A DNA stretch of 64,000 bases from Gammaproteobacteria bacterium (GTDB lineage Bacteria > Pseudomonadota > Gammaproteobacteria > Steroidobacterales > GCA-2729495), in contig QUBU01000011.1 of assembly GCA_014337915.1 (NCBI GenBank), positions 1 through 64,000 of the forward strand, in the 5' to 3' direction. This document shows, piece after piece, positions 1-8,116 of this stretch. Position 1 is the stretch's first letter, and each line of letters begins with the position of its first letter. Both the position numbers and the translations under genes were made by a program. A model generated the notes under the pieces. That model was not told the origin of the DNA, searched no databases, and was given only the letters and a program-made list of their open reading frames with translations.

Positions 1-497
1 GAGACCGCGCCCGCCGCGGCCACCGGCTGGCGCCGCGCCAGGTCCGCCCGGGCCCGCGCCAGCGCAGTGCGCGCCTCGGCGACGGCCGCCTCGGCCGCCG
101 CCACTTCCGAATAACTGGCACGCACCGCGCGCACCGCCTGGCCGAGCCCGGCCGCGGCGGCGGCGAGTTCCACGTCCGCGGTGGCGGGATCGAGGTCCAC
201 CAGCGGCTGGCCGGCGCGCACCTGCTCGGTGTCATCAGCGTGCAGCGCGATCACCGTGCCGGGATCGCGCGCGGTGATCATCACCTGGTCGCCGGCCACA
301 TAGGCATCGTCGGTGACTTCGCGCGAACCGCCGAGATACCACCAGGCGACATAGGCCAGCAGCGCGATACCGACCGCGCCGGCCAGCAGCTGCAGCCAGC
401 GGCGGCGCGCTGGCGACCAGCCGGCCCTGGTCGGCGAGGCAGGCGGAGCCGGCGGGGCGGCTGCCGCGCTGGAGGAATTCCTGTCGTTGTCGCTCAT
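1..497 (-). CDS. HlyD/EmrA-type membrane fusion protein, N-terminal part (cut by window edge)
   Basis: Periplasmic adaptor of a tripartite drug exporter, linking an inner-membrane pump to an outer-membrane channel. Only the N-terminal ~165 residues are inside the window. They show a charged, alanine/proline-rich cytoplasmic tail, one membrane span (about residues 33-52, LLAGAVGIALLAYVAWW), then the biotinyl-lipoyl-like start typical of EmrA (DDAYVAGDQVMITARDPG) and the first arm of an alanine-rich coiled-coil hairpin. The ATG at 497 overlaps the stop of the upstream outer-membrane factor gene (ATGA), so the two are translationally coupled. The inner-membrane pump (EmrB-like) presumably follows outside the window. 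Confidence 0.85.
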   Translation of the reverse strand, partial: MSDNDRNSSSAAAAPPAPPASPTRAGWSPARRRWLQLLAGAVGIALLAYVAWWYLGGSREVTDDAYVAGDQVMITARDPGTVIALHADDTEQVRAGQPLVDLDPATADVELAAAAAGLGQAVRAVRASYSEVAAAEAAVAEARTALARARADLARRQPVAAAGAV

Positions 498-1921
498 GGG
501 GAAGACCTGCTGTCGGAAAGGGTGCCGGCACTGGCCGGCTCGAAGCCGCCACCGACCGCAATCAGCAGCCGGATGCGCGCGATCGCCTGGTCGGCCTCGA
601 GGTCCGCGGTGGCCTGGCGCGCGGCGAGGAACTGCAGATCCGCCTCGATCTGCTCGAGCTTCGAGCCGAGGCCGGCGGCGAGCCGCGCGTCCGCCAGGCG
701 CTGGATGCCGGCGCTGCCCGTCTCGGCCTCACGCTGTGCGCCGAGGGCGGTGGCGGTGCCCTGCACGCGGGTCAGCGCATCGGCGGTCTCGCGCACCGCG
801 CCGAGCACCGCCTGGTTGTAGTCGGCGATGGCGGCATCGGCCCTGGCGCTGGCGCCGGCATAGGCGGCGCGCAGCCGCCCGCCGTCGAAGATCGGCAGGT
901 GCAGGGCGGCGCCGACGCCGTAGGTGACCGCGTCGTTGCTGAATAATCGGTCGAGCCCGATCGCCTGCAGCCCGGCCAGCCCCATCAGGTCGATGTCGGG
1001 ATAGAACGCGGTGCGCGCCACCTCGCGCCCCGCCATCGCGGCATCGATGCGTGCCTGGGCCGCGAGGATGTCCGGCCGCCGCGCCAGCAGGTCGGCAGGC
1101 AGCGTCGCCGGCAGCGGCAGGCTGGCCTCGAGTGCGAGATGGGTCGGCTGCAGGGTCGCGTAGTAGTCCGCGCCCCGGCCGGCGAGCAGCGCACAGGCAT
1201 GCAGCAGTGCTTCACGCTGCGCCCCGGCCAGCGCCAGTTCCTGCCGCGCCTGCGCCTCGCGGATCTCCGCCGCATGTGCCTCGCGCTCGCTGTCGAGCTG
1301 GCTCTGCACCCGCAGCCGTACCAGCGCCAGCGCTTGGCCACGCTCCCCGAGTTCCGCCTGCGCGGTGGCAAGCCGCTGCTCGGCGCGCGCCAGCTCTATA
1401 TAGGTCTGCACCAGGGAACCGGCCAGTGCCAGCCGGGCCGCGGCATGGTCCAGCGCCGCCGCACCCGCCGCGGCGCGGGCCTGGTCCACCGCGGCTGCCT
1501 GGCGCCCCCAGAAATCCAGGTCCCAGCTGAGGTTGAGCTGCGCCTGGCCGATGTTGTGCGTATTGCCGCCCCAGGGTGGCGGGATGATGTAGGCATCGCT
1601 CAGCCGCTGGCGCTGCACGCTCGCATCGCCCGTCAGCTGCGGCCGCCGCGCGGCCTCGGCGCTGGCGAGGAAACTCCCGGCCTCGCGCTGGCGCGCCAGC
1701 GCCGCGGCCAGCGTCGGGTTGCCGGCCAGCGCATCCGTCACCAGGCGGTCGAGCTGCGGATCACCCAGCGCCTGCCACCAGCCCGCCGCGATCGGCGGTG
1801 CCGGGGCGTCGGCGAGGCCCAGCGCCGGCACGGCCAACGGTGTCACCGCCACCGGCTCGCGCGGCAGGCTGCAGGCCGCGAGCCAGAGCGCCAGCAGGAC
1901 GCTGAGGCCGCGCCGTCTCAT
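494..1921 (-). CDS. RND/MFS efflux outer-membrane factor lipoprotein (NodT/OprM family)
   Basis: 475-residue outer-membrane channel of a tripartite efflux system. The N-terminus is a lipoprotein signal with lipobox LAAC (Cys17). It is followed by the two OEP repeats of the TolC fold, with typical NodT-family phrases such as WWQALGDPQLDRLV near residue 50, LNLSWDLDFWG near 135, and RRPDILAAQARIDAA in the second repeat. The start is set by the lipobox and by a 4-base ATGA overlap with the upstream marR-type gene. It also overlaps the downstream fusion-protein gene, so regulator, channel and adaptor form one coupled operon. Substrate unknown; aromatic or drug efflux is inferred from the operon type. 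Confidence 0.9.
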   Translation of the reverse strand: MRRRGLSVLLALWLAACSLPREPVAVTPLAVPALGLADAPAPPIAAGWWQALGDPQLDRLVTDALAGNPTLAAALARQREAGSFLASAEAARRPQLTGDASVQRQRLSDAYIIPPPWGGNTHNIGQAQLNLSWDLDFWGRQAAAVDQARAAAGAAALDHAAARLALAGSLVQTYIELARAEQRLATAQAELGERGQALALVRLRVQSQLDSEREAHAAEIREAQARQELALAGAQREALLHACALLAGRGADYYATLQPTHLALEASLPLPATLPADLLARRPDILAAQARIDAAMAGREVARTAFYPDIDLMGLAGLQAIGLDRLFSNDAVTYGVGAALHLPIFDGGRLRAAYAGASARADAAIADYNQAVLGAVRETADALTRVQGTATALGAQREAETGSAGIQRLADARLAAGLGSKLEQIEADLQFLAARQATADLEADQAIARIRLLIAVGGGFEPASAGTLSDSRSSP

Positions 1922-2412
1922 GGTTCGGCCGCCTCCTCGCCCGTCGCCGCCTCGAGGCGCGCGACCAGCCGGTTGAGCGTCGCGATCAGCTGCAGGATCT
2001 CCGCGCGCTCGAAGTCCTCGAGCACCTCGTTCCACAGGCCGGCGACGCGCTCGGCCAGGTCCGTCACCGTCCGGCGACCAGCATCGGTGAGCTGCAGCTG
2101 CGTGATGCGCCGGTCGCTGTCATCGCGCAGCCGGGCGAGCGCACCGCGCTGCTCCAGCTGGTCGATCAGCCGCGTCATCGCCCCGCTGCTGTGGCCGATG
2201 TTGCGCGAGAGCTCCGCGCCAGTGGTGGCGATGCCGCTGTGGACCAGCGCCAGCACGATCCACTGCGTGAAGGTGACCTCGCTCGCCGCGAAGGCCGCCT
2301 CGGCGCGCGCCGAACTCAGCTTGTGCGCGCGGCGCAGCAGGTAGCCGATGGCATTGATGGGATCGAGGGAATCCGGCGGGTAGAAGGCGGGCACGAATAA
2401 CTGCCTGGGCAA
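1918..2412 (-). CDS. MarR-family transcriptional regulator
   Basis: 164-residue winged-helix regulator, normal MarR length. The DNA-binding region spans about residues 45-110: TQWIVLALVHSGIATTGAELSRNIGHSSGAMTRLIDQLEQRG, then the wing with the family motif D-x-R-x-x-x-x-x-L-T (DDSDRRITQLQLTDAGRR). It is the first gene of the efflux operon and probably represses it, with ligand binding giving induction. The start codon chosen is TTG, because no ATG fits; a GTG six codons later (2394) is an alternative, and neither has a strong ribosome-binding site. Its 3' end overlaps the channel gene by ATGA. Confidence 0.88.
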   Translation of the reverse strand: MPRQLFVPAFYPPDSLDPINAIGYLLRRAHKLSSARAEAAFAASEVTFTQWIVLALVHSGIATTGAELSRNIGHSSGAMTRLIDQLEQRGALARLRDDSDRRITQLQLTDAGRRTVTDLAERVAGLWNEVLEDFERAEILQLIATLNRLVARLEAATGEEAAEP

Positions 2413-2433
2413 TTACTGCCAAGGAAGATAATT
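2395..2433 (-). promoter_or_regulatory. Candidate autoregulatory operator of the MarR/efflux operon
   Basis: On the minus strand two 11-base imperfect direct repeats, GGCAGTAATTG and GGCAGTTATTC, flank the proposed TTG start 15 bases apart. An AATTA...TAATT inverted repeat (2411-2415 with 2429-2433) overlaps them. MarR proteins usually bind A+T-rich dyads at their own promoter. Assignment to this regulator is inference. Confidence 0.3.
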
Positions 2434-2465
2434 CCCCCGCCCAAGGAAATCAAGGGCATGGGGCC

Positions 2466-3704
2466 CTAGGCCGGCGCCCCCAGGGCCCGCCCGTGGCTGT
2501 GGCCACCCTCCATCCGCGGCAGGAACCCGGCCAGCAGGCCGATCACCGGCAGGAACGAGCAGAGGTGATAGACGAAGCCGATGCTGGTGGCATCCGCCAG
2601 CTCGCCCAGCACCGCCGCGCCGATGCCGCCCAGGCCGAAGGCAAAGCCGAAGAACAGCCCCGCCACCGCGCCCACCCGCGAGGGCATCAGCTCCTGCGCA
2701 TAGACCACGATGGCCGGGAAGGCCGAGGCGAGGATGAAGCCGATCGGCACGCTGAGCAGCGCGGTCCAGAACAGGTTGGCGTAGGGCAGCAGCAGCGTGA
2801 ACGGCAGCACGCCGACGATCGACACCCAGATCACCGCCTTGCGGCCGATGCGATCGCCGATCCAGCCGCCGGCGATGGTGCCGGCCGCCACCGCGGCGAG
2901 GAACAGGAACAGGTACAGCTGCGCCGCCTGCACCGACACCTGGAACTCGTTGATCAGGTAGAAGGTGTAGTAGCTGGTCATGCTCGCCATGTAGAAGAAC
3001 TTGGAGAAGATCAGCGCGATCAGCACCGCCATCGCCAGCGCGAGGCGCCGGCGCGGCAGCGGCGGGCGCGAGGCCGCATGTGCAGCGCTCGCCCGCATGC
3101 GCTCCAGCCCATGGTCCCGGTACCAGCGCCCCACCCGCACCAGCAGGAAAATGCCGAGCAGCGCCGCCAGCGAGAACCAGGCGATGCTCTCCTGCCCGTA
3201 GTTCAGCACGATGAACGCCGCCAGCAGCGGCCCCAGCGCCGAGCCCGCATTGCCGCCCACCTGGAACACCGACTGCGCCAGGCCGTGCCGATGACCCGCC
3301 GCCATGCGCGCCACGCGCGAGGATTCCGGGTGGAACACCGAAGAGCCCACGCCCACCAGCGCCGCCGCCACCAGCAGCGAGGTGAAGTTCGGCGCGTAGG
3401 CCAGCAGCACCAGGCCGCTGAGCGTCGAGGTCATGCCCATGGCCAGCGAGAAGGGCCGCGGACGGCGGTCGATGTACAGGCCGATGAGCGGCTGCAGCAC
3501 CGAAGCCGTCACCTGCGAGGTGAAGGTGAACAGCCCGATCTGGCCGAAATCCAGCCCGTAGTTGGTCTTCAGCAACGGATAGATCGCCAGCAGCAGCGAC
3601 TGCATCATGTCGTTCAGCAGGTGGCAGACGCTGATGGCCGCGAGGATGGAAAAGGCCGTGCCGCCGGCACTGGCGTCGCCGGGGCGAATGGCTGGGGTGC
3701 TCAC
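2466..3704 (-). CDS. fsr: MFS exporter, fosmidomycin-resistance (Fsr) type
   Basis: About 412-residue, 12-span major facilitator transporter. The N-terminal stretch HLLNDMMQSLLLAIYPLLK, then GLDFGQIGLFTFTSQVTAS, and the loop GSSVFHPESSRVARMAAG are hallmarks of the Fsr subfamily, which exports fosmidomycin and other small polar compounds by proton antiport. A central cytoplasmic loop (GRWYRDHGLERMRA) separates the two six-helix halves. I chose the GTG at 3704 because the 17 codons before it, reachable from a GTG at 3755, look non-coding. It lies 53 bases upstream of the marR-type gene on the same strand but with its own spacing. The physiological substrate cannot be read from sequence. Confidence 0.85.
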   Translation of the reverse strand: MSTPAIRPGDASAGGTAFSILAAISVCHLLNDMMQSLLLAIYPLLKTNYGLDFGQIGLFTFTSQVTASVLQPLIGLYIDRRPRPFSLAMGMTSTLSGLVLLAYAPNFTSLLVAAALVGVGSSVFHPESSRVARMAAGHRHGLAQSVFQVGGNAGSALGPLLAAFIVLNYGQESIAWFSLAALLGIFLLVRVGRWYRDHGLERMRASAAHAASRPPLPRRRLALAMAVLIALIFSKFFYMASMTSYYTFYLINEFQVSVQAAQLYLFLFLAAVAAGTIAGGWIGDRIGRKAVIWVSIVGVLPFTLLLPYANLFWTALLSVPIGFILASAFPAIVVYAQELMPSRVGAVAGLFFGFAFGLGGIGAAVLGELADATSIGFVYHLCSFLPVIGLLAGFLPRMEGGHSHGRALGAPA

Positions 3705-3917
3705 GTGGGGATCTGGTTGCGTTGGGCTGCGTCGGGCCGCGTCGGGGTGGCGCACAGCCTAGCAAAGCGCACCCCCGCCTTCCACGGCGCGCCGCGCGGC
3801 CCGGCGCGGCAGACAGCCGCAGGGCGGCGGCGCGCTGACATGTATCAGGGCGTGCGCCCCACCCCTGCGTAGCATGGATCCTGCCGCGCCATGTATTGAA
3901 CAAGGAGGACCGAGGCC

Positions 3918-4532
3918 ATGTCCCTGCCCGCATTCTTTGCCGAAGCCCCGCGCATCCAGCTGCGCGACCCCCTGGCCGAGTTCCTCGGCGCCAGCGACGG
4001 CGGCCTGCTCGAATACAGCTATGCCGACGCCGTGCGCCTCGCCGGGCACTCCTGCCCCACCGTCGCCAGCGCCTACCTCATGGCACGTGCCGGGCTGCGC
4101 GCGCTCTACGGCAACACCACCGCGGTACGCGGCGCCGTCTCCGTCACCATGAATGGCCCGGAAGCCGAAGGCACCACCGGCGTCATCGCCCAGGTCTTCA
4201 CGCTCATCACCGGCGCCGCCGCCGACAACGGCTTCCACGGCATCGGCGGCCGCTTCGTCCGCCAGGGCCTGCTGGGCTACGACGGCGACGACCCGCAGAG
4301 CATCGCCAGCTTCCGCCGCAACGACAGCGGCGACACCGTCCACCTCTCGCTCGACCTCTCCAGCGTCCCGCCCGCCAGCCAGATGCGCCACCTCATGGGT
4401 CGCGCCATGTCAGCCGACGCCACCGCCGAGGAGCGCCGCGAGTTCGGCGCCGTATGGCAGGAGCGCGTGCGCCGGCTGCTGCTAGAGCATGCCGACGACG
4501 CCAATGTGATCAGGGTGGAGCGGCGGGGGTAG
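3918..4532 (+). CDS. FmdE-superfamily-like protein of unknown function
   Basis: 204 residues, cytoplasmic, no signal peptide. The segment LAGHSCPTVASAYLMARAGLRALYG (about residues 41-65) resembles the metal-binding GHxCPG...G region at the N-terminus of FmdE (formylmethanofuran dehydrogenase E-like) proteins. A glycine-rich patch (FHGIGGRFVRQGLLGYDGD) follows. The rest has no domain I recognise. A strong AAGGAGG at 3902-3908 lies 9 bases before the ATG and settles the start. It stands alone between a leftward transporter and the leftward defence island. Its base composition is host-like, so it probably marks the chromosome side of the island boundary. No methanofuran pathway genes are nearby, so the name says nothing about function here. 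Confidence 0.6.
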   Translation: MSLPAFFAEAPRIQLRDPLAEFLGASDGGLLEYSYADAVRLAGHSCPTVASAYLMARAGLRALYGNTTAVRGAVSVTMNGPEAEGTTGVIAQVFTLITGAAADNGFHGIGGRFVRQGLLGYDGDDPQSIASFRRNDSGDTVHLSLDLSSVPPASQMRHLMGRAMSADATAEERREFGAVWQERVRRLLLEHADDANVIRVERRG

Positions 4533-4541
4533 GCGGCCGCG

Positions 4542-4718
4542 TCAGGTCAGCTTGAGGGCGGCGAAAAGCAGGCCGGTCACGACCACGAGCATCGAGCCGA
4601 GGCGGACGGTGAGGGTCATGGACAGCATCTCCATGTCCTTACGGATCAGCGCGCACTCCTGGTGCAGCTCGGTGCGCAGCAGCTGCAGGTCGGCTTTGGT
4701 GGCGATTGTTTTGGACAT
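4542..4718 (-). CDS. Small coiled-coil membrane protein (DUF1640/CCDC90-like)
   Basis: 58 residues. A charged helical segment (ATKADLQLLRTELHQECALIRKDMEML) is followed by a single hydrophobic C-terminal span (LGSMLVVVTGLLFAALKLT). This layout recalls bacterial DUF1640-type coiled-coil/membrane-anchor proteins. The ATG at 4718 is preferred over one 12 bases upstream (4730) because GGAG lies 6 bases before it. The gene begins only a few bases after the 252-residue gene, so it is probably the last gene of the island operon. No function is assigned; tethering a complex to the membrane is one possibility. Confidence 0.55.
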   Translation of the reverse strand: MSKTIATKADLQLLRTELHQECALIRKDMEMLSMTLTVRLGSMLVVVTGLLFAALKLT

Positions 4719-4732
4719 GTCGTGCTCCATGG

Positions 4733-5491
4733 TCAGGCCGCACGCGTCTGCAGCTCTTTGTTGAGCTTCCCGCCGTACTCGGGGATCAGCTTTATCCAGT
4801 CATCCCGCCGTTGCAGGATGTCCATGGCCGACGGCGGCTTTCCATCCGGCATCACCACATACCAACTAGCCGGTGTCCGGGTTTTCCTGACGGCGCCGCC
4901 AACGAGCCTGGCAAGGCCTTCCAGGTGCTCGTGCGCCAGGTCAAGAAGGTCAAAGTCGTTTGCGCGCCAGTTCACCGTTTCGGTGTCAAACCCGCCGTTC
5001 TGGTTGCATCCTCCGAGTGAGAAGGGGCTGTCATCCGGGCCGGGCCATCGGACCATGAGACTCTTCGGTGCTGGCTCGACGAATATCCCGTGCTCAATGT
5101 TGACCGTCCGGGCGAGAACACGAGGCTGCACCAGGTCGCCTCCAGTGGGAAGCTCAAACACCGGCATTTCGACAAGGCCAAAAGCGATGTGAAATCCAGC
5201 ATGCAGCTGGAGATACTCGCCCAGGGTCTCCGCACCCTCGCGGATGCCATCGCCGACCACCAGCAACAGTATCCTCCGGCCGCGCCTCAGGTTCCGGGTG
5301 ATTGCATCAACAAAACGGGCTTCGTCCAGCTCGGCGATGGGGAGCACGCGCGGATTCCGGTCGACCAGCTTCTGCAACCAGCTTTCGCTGAAGCGTTCGC
5401 CCTCATCGCTGGACCTGCTGAGTTTCCTGAGTTCGATGGGTTCCGTCTGCCCGTCGGATTCAAGGCCTTTCACATACAGAGGGGGTTGCAT
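4733..5491 (-). CDS. Island protein resembling a PD-(D/E)XK-nuclease family member with the nuclease core missing
   Basis: 252 residues. The N-terminus (MQPPLYVKGL..., then ESWLQKLVDRNPRVLPIAELD) matches the opening of a family of ~370-390-residue phage-defence-associated proteins. As I recall them, they continue into an IDNLFVTPDG...VEVKLWRN nuclease core and then FIDAVNNNLRRGR...VGDGIR. Here PIAELD (about residue 55) runs directly into EARFVDAITRNLRRGRRILLLVVGDGIREG, so the catalytic block appears to be deleted in frame. The C-terminal part (LVEMPVFELP, the tail ending KLIPEYGGKLN) is intact. It follows the helicase gene by 63 bases. It may be a non-catalytic partner or a decaying gene. Confidence 0.65.
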   Translation of the reverse strand: MQPPLYVKGLESDGQTEPIELRKLSRSSDEGERFSESWLQKLVDRNPRVLPIAELDEARFVDAITRNLRRGRRILLLVVGDGIREGAETLGEYLQLHAGFHIAFGLVEMPVFELPTGGDLVQPRVLARTVNIEHGIFVEPAPKSLMVRWPGPDDSPFSLGGCNQNGGFDTETVNWRANDFDLLDLAHEHLEGLARLVGGAVRKTRTPASWYVVMPDGKPPSAMDILQRRDDWIKLIPEYGGKLNKELQTRAA

Positions 5492-5555
5492 AATGGTGAC
5501 GCCTCGTCAGGCGACTTGTCATGCTCCAGATCTCTTCAGAATTCCGACCGTCGGA

Positions 5556-7622
5556 TCAGCATTGCATGTCATCCAGAAACTCGGAAGCCGGTTTCAGGCC
5601 AGTGACCAAAAGGTGATCCCTTGCCCGCGTGCAGGCGACATATAACAGGTGCCGCTCAGTGTTATAGATCTCCTCGAGATCCGCATCATCGGTCACTCCC
5701 TCGATCCGTGCCTGCAGCGGGATAACCTCGTCATCACAGGCCATGACGACAACCGCACGAAACTCAAGTCCTTTGGCGAGGTGCATCGTGCTCACGGACA
5801 AGTAGCTGCTCGTGGTCTCGACATGCTCATCAAGTACCTTGAAATGTATTCCAGCCTTTTCAACCGCCGCTCGTGCCCTGTCGAGCTCGGTATCTGATCG
5901 CACAAATACGGCGATTTCGTGGGCAGCAAGCCCCTCCCCGATGCGTGCTGCCAGCCACTCGGCTACGAACATGACCTCTGCATCACTCGAGTCCATGACC
6001 CGCATATCTGGCTGGGGCCCGTTGAAGACGGAAACCGCTCCGCTGCGCTTTTCGACGTTGCCATCGACATCTGCAATCTCAGGCGCCAGCAACCTATCGG
6101 CTTGCTGGCGGATCTGGTGCGATGTCCGGTAGTTGACATTCAGCGTCCTTGAACGTCCCCGGATGTCGACGCCCAGTGCCATCCAGGAGAATGGCTGCTG
6201 GAAGATCCGTTGTCCCAGGTCGCCGGAAAAGAACAGCCGATTCGGCACATCGGCACCCATTGCTGCGAGGAATCGCAACTGAGGCACGTCAAGATCCTGC
6301 GCTTCGTCCACCACCACAAACTCGAATGGTGGATGCTTACGCTCCGCCAACGCCATTGAAAGGCGATTGACAATCTGCGCCATCGTCATGAGCTTCGAAG
6401 CGTGAATCTGCTCACGGACAGTAGAAAAGACGTTCCATAGCGCAGCACGCCGCGGCTCACGCAGTTGCGTCCGGCGCCCGAGCCGTCGAACATCCCGGTA
6501 CTGCCCCCAGCTTGTGAGCTGCCAGGCATCCACGACATCCCGCCACTCGGCCAGCAGGAACTGCAGGCTGAACTTCAGGTCCGGCTGCTCCGCAGCCGCT
6601 TGGTTGAGCGCGCCCTGGATGAACTCCGTTGTCGCCAAAGCGGGCGGGCCATACTGCGTCTCATAGAGGCGCATGGCCATCGAGTTGAGCGCCTGAACCT
6701 CAATCCGCTCCCCCAGCCGAGGCTCGTGACTGATCAGGCGACGGAGCCGGATGCGCAAGGCATGGGCCAGTGTGTCCGAGAAGGTGGTAAGCAGGACGCG
6801 AGCTTCGGGATTCCTGCGCGCGAGGAATACGGCCCGGTGCAAGGCAACGATGGTCTTGCCCGTACCGGCCGAACCTGAAACTCGCGCAGGCCCGGCGTAG
6901 TTACGCTCGACAAGCTGCCGCTGCGCCGGGTGCAGAAAGACCGTCCATTTCTCCCAGGGGAACTCGAGCGCCTGCGCAAGCTCATCCACGTTGCCCATCA
7001 CCCTGAAGCGACGTTGGGCATCTGGATGATCGAAAGGATTGGCCACCGGCGGAGTCGAGGCCAGGGGTTGACCGCCGGTCGCAAGCTCCAGAAGTGCCTC
7101 GGCAGCTTCGCCGGGCAAGTGATCCGCCAACTCCAGCAGGCTGTCCTCGTCGGCGTGACGTACATCGCTCAGCCACTCGGGCGGGACTCCGTAGTTCAGC
7201 AGCTCATCGTCGGTTTGCCGGGCGAAGAGCAAGGGTTTCGGCCTTGCCGCCTGCTCCTGCTCGACATATTTCGGAACGACGATCTCCTGAACCGTCTCCC
7301 GGATCTCGACCAGCTGGGCAGCACCCGTCTTGGGGTGGGTTGCCAGCTTTCGGCGCTCCGCCCAGTGATAGGCGGCGTCATGATGACCGACAAAGCAGAG
7401 CAGCAGGCTCGTGTCAGTCTTGTGAATGATCAGGCGGACGTCGCGGCTGACGCGAACCGACCAGAAGCGCGGGTCCTTGGCCCGGTCAAGTTTGTGGAAC
7501 TGCATTCCCGGGCTGGCCGGGTTCATCTGCAAATCGAAAGCAGTTGTCTTGACCGCCTTTTGCTCTTCGTTGGTCAGGCGGGCGAGGCTGTCAGTAAACG
7601 TATCAGCAATACGGAATTCCAT
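5556..7622 (-). CDS. Superfamily 1 UvrD-like helicase with an N-terminal RelE/ParE-like domain
   Basis: 688 residues. Residues 1-95 look like a RelE/ParE-fold toxin (FTDSLARLTNEEQKAV, then LHSVRVSRDVR-type strands ending CFVGHHDAAYHWAERRK). Residues 220-685 form an SF1 helicase: Walker A GSAGTGKT (250-257), Walker B DEAQD (439-443), the motif IV region LNVNYRTSHQIR, motif V MHLAKGLEFRAVVV and motif VI YVACTRARDHL. UvrD-type enzymes translocate 3' to 5' on DNA. The start overlaps the stop of the DUF6941 gene (TAATG), so it is co-translated with it, and through it with a toxin-antitoxin pair. This suggests a defence role, possibly nucleic-acid surveillance with an RNase-like effector. That role is inference. 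Confidence 0.85.
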   Translation of the reverse strand: MEFRIADTFTDSLARLTNEEQKAVKTTAFDLQMNPASPGMQFHKLDRAKDPRFWSVRVSRDVRLIIHKTDTSLLLCFVGHHDAAYHWAERRKLATHPKTGAAQLVEIRETVQEIVVPKYVEQEQAARPKPLLFARQTDDELLNYGVPPEWLSDVRHADEDSLLELADHLPGEAAEALLELATGGQPLASTPPVANPFDHPDAQRRFRVMGNVDELAQALEFPWEKWTVFLHPAQRQLVERNYAGPARVSGSAGTGKTIVALHRAVFLARRNPEARVLLTTFSDTLAHALRIRLRRLISHEPRLGERIEVQALNSMAMRLYETQYGPPALATTEFIQGALNQAAAEQPDLKFSLQFLLAEWRDVVDAWQLTSWGQYRDVRRLGRRTQLREPRRAALWNVFSTVREQIHASKLMTMAQIVNRLSMALAERKHPPFEFVVVDEAQDLDVPQLRFLAAMGADVPNRLFFSGDLGQRIFQQPFSWMALGVDIRGRSRTLNVNYRTSHQIRQQADRLLAPEIADVDGNVEKRSGAVSVFNGPQPDMRVMDSSDAEVMFVAEWLAARIGEGLAAHEIAVFVRSDTELDRARAAVEKAGIHFKVLDEHVETTSSYLSVSTMHLAKGLEFRAVVVMACDDEVIPLQARIEGVTDDADLEEIYNTERHLLYVACTRARDHLLVTGLKPASEFLDDMQC

Positions 7623-8116
7623 TAGGACACGGCGGGCTCGTTGGAACGCACTGCCTTCGGCCCAGCATGCCTATTGGTGACGAAGAAATTCCCACCGCGA
7701 AGCTCTTCACTTTCAGTGATCGCCCGGAAACGAAGCCGGCAAGGCTTCTCAAATGTAATCGGCGACAGAACCATGACGGCCGTCAGCTTTATCGCACTAT
7801 CAGCAGGCTCGGGGCTGGCACCGTCCGGAAGCGAGGGCGCTTCCTCCCTAGCGATTGCTGCAAGCTGCTCGGAATGTAACTCAGTTTGAATGATCACTTC
7901 ATCGTCCCGTTTGACGACAAAGGTCAGCGACTCAAACGGCCGATCACCCGGAGTCCGTGCTTTCATGACGAAGCAGAGTCGCGGAAGGAGTGCGGGAAAT
8001 GCATCGAGAACGATGGCGTTCTCGTATATTCCCATGAGCGATCGCTTGTTGCCCAGCTCTTCGCGAACGTCATCGCAGACGATCACATCGAAGAATCGCG
8101 GATTGCCAGCACTCAT
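7622..8116 (-). CDS. DUF6941-like protein
   Basis: 164 residues, soluble. The opening FFDVIVCDDVREELGNKRSLMGIYENAIVLDAFP is typical of the DUF6941 family as I recall it (cytosolic, single domain, beta-rich, function unknown). A second block, AVMVLSPITFEKPCRLRFRAITESEELRGGNFFV, completes an apparent beta-sandwich. It begins within the end of the antitoxin gene (ATGA overlap) and ends within the start of the helicase gene (TAATG), so its product is made in step with both. No catalytic motif is visible. It may be a sensor or adaptor of the operon. Confidence 0.7.
   Translation of the reverse strand: MSAGNPRFFDVIVCDDVREELGNKRSLMGIYENAIVLDAFPALLPRLCFVMKARTPGDRPFESLTFVVKRDDEVIIQTELHSEQLAAIAREEAPSLPDGASPEPADSAIKLTAVMVLSPITFEKPCRLRFRAITESEELRGGNFFVTNRHAGPKAVRSNEPAVS

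Noticed and set aside
2413-3933. 506-codon frame over the MFS exporter
   Set aside because: It is the Gly/Ala/Arg-rich alternative frame of the Fsr gene; the Fsr frame has family motifs and membrane spans.
3860-4760. Left attachment site matching the tRNA-Phe 3' end
   Set aside because: No stretch resembling the T-arm and acceptor segment was found by eye, so no att site is called.
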